DNA of 7,454 nucleotides from an uncultured Eubacterium sp. (GTDB lineage Bacteria; Bacillota; Clostridia; Lachnospirales; CAG-274). The notes under the pieces are model-generated. The model was not told the DNA's origin, made no database searches, and saw nothing but the letters and a program-made list of their open reading frames with translations. Below, one piece after another: positions 7,381 through 7,454 of the stretch. A program made the position numbers and the translations under genes. The stretch is from assembly GCA_900543365.1 (NCBI GenBank), contig UQRG01000067.1, positions 1 to 7,454 of the forward strand. The letters are read 5' to 3'. Position 1 is the first letter of the stretch, and the number at the start of each line of letters is the position of its first letter.

Positions 7381-7441
7381 ATACTACATGATACTTGCAA
7401 TTCCATTTTGAATGTGATAAACTATGAATTTCACTTAACAT
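7352..7441 (-). pseudogene. IS200/IS605-type Y1 transposase (TnpA), N-terminal remnant
   Basis: Seen: from the ATG at 7441-7439 the minus strand reads MLSEIHSLSHSKWNCKYHVV and FAPKYRR, then TI and a TAA at 7354-7352. The HSLSHSKWNCKYHVVFAPKYRR pattern is the hallmark start of TnpA_IS200, the small HUH/Y1 transposase (normally about 130-155 residues) that moves single-stranded DNA at hairpin ends. AGGAGG (7454-7449) gives a proper RBS. Only about 27 codons are family-like. The HUH and catalytic Tyr regions are gone, and the sequence passes into the RHS fragment in another frame at about 7355-7366. The rest of the element's left end would lie outside the window. Confidence 0.88.
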
Positions 7442-7448
7442 ACGAAAA

Positions 7449-7454
7449 CCTCCT
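7449..7454 (-). promoter_or_regulatory. Ribosome binding site of the TnpA remnant
   Basis: AGGAGG on the minus strand lies seven bases before the ATG at 7441. It shows that the native translation start of the truncated IS200-type transposase is preserved. It cannot serve the RHS frame, which is in a different register. Confidence 0.7.

Overview
The window looks like a piece of a low-GC Firmicutes chromosome, most likely a Clostridia-type gut or anaerobe genome. The evidence is AT-rich intergenic DNA, strong AAAGGAG-type ribosome binding sites, a SAM-I (S-box) riboswitch in front of metK, a single-ORF IS3-family transposase of a kind I associate with Lachnospiraceae and relatives, and a YD-repeat (RHS) protein. 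I cannot name a species. TGA is not used inside the intact genes and Trp is TGG, so the code appears standard.

Left part (1-2378) is ordinary housekeeping sequence. A MATE-family exporter starts at 183 and runs leftwards out of the window. Divergent from it lies a consensus promoter (TTGACA, 17 bp, TATTAT), a SAM-I riboswitch with an intrinsic terminator, and an intact metK (S-adenosylmethionine synthetase). Sixty bases after metK, on the same strand, is a Maa/LacA-type hexapeptide O-acetyltransferase. The two are probably co-transcribed, so the acetyltransferase may also be repressed by SAM.

Right part (about 2473-7454) is mobile and decayed sequence, with all coding on the minus strand. 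An IS3-family insertion sequence (about 2473/2478-3941/3946) keeps recognisable terminal inverted repeats, but its transposase is broken by a frameshift near 2941-2955 and an in-frame TGA at 2771-2773 where the family has Trp. Abutting it is a very large RHS/YD-repeat reading frame (3946-7380) that has lost both ends. Its 3' end stops at the IS3 terminus, before any RHS core or toxin tip. Its 5' end has no credible start and runs into the first 27 or so codons of an IS200/IS605-type Y1 transposase (TnpA) that still has its own RBS and ATG. I see no target duplication around the IS3 copy.

The main point of interest is therefore a roughly 3.4 kb RHS mid-section trapped between two degenerate mobile elements, with an unusual cysteine-rich insert of about 40 residues. 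I did not find a convincing new multi-gene system in this window.
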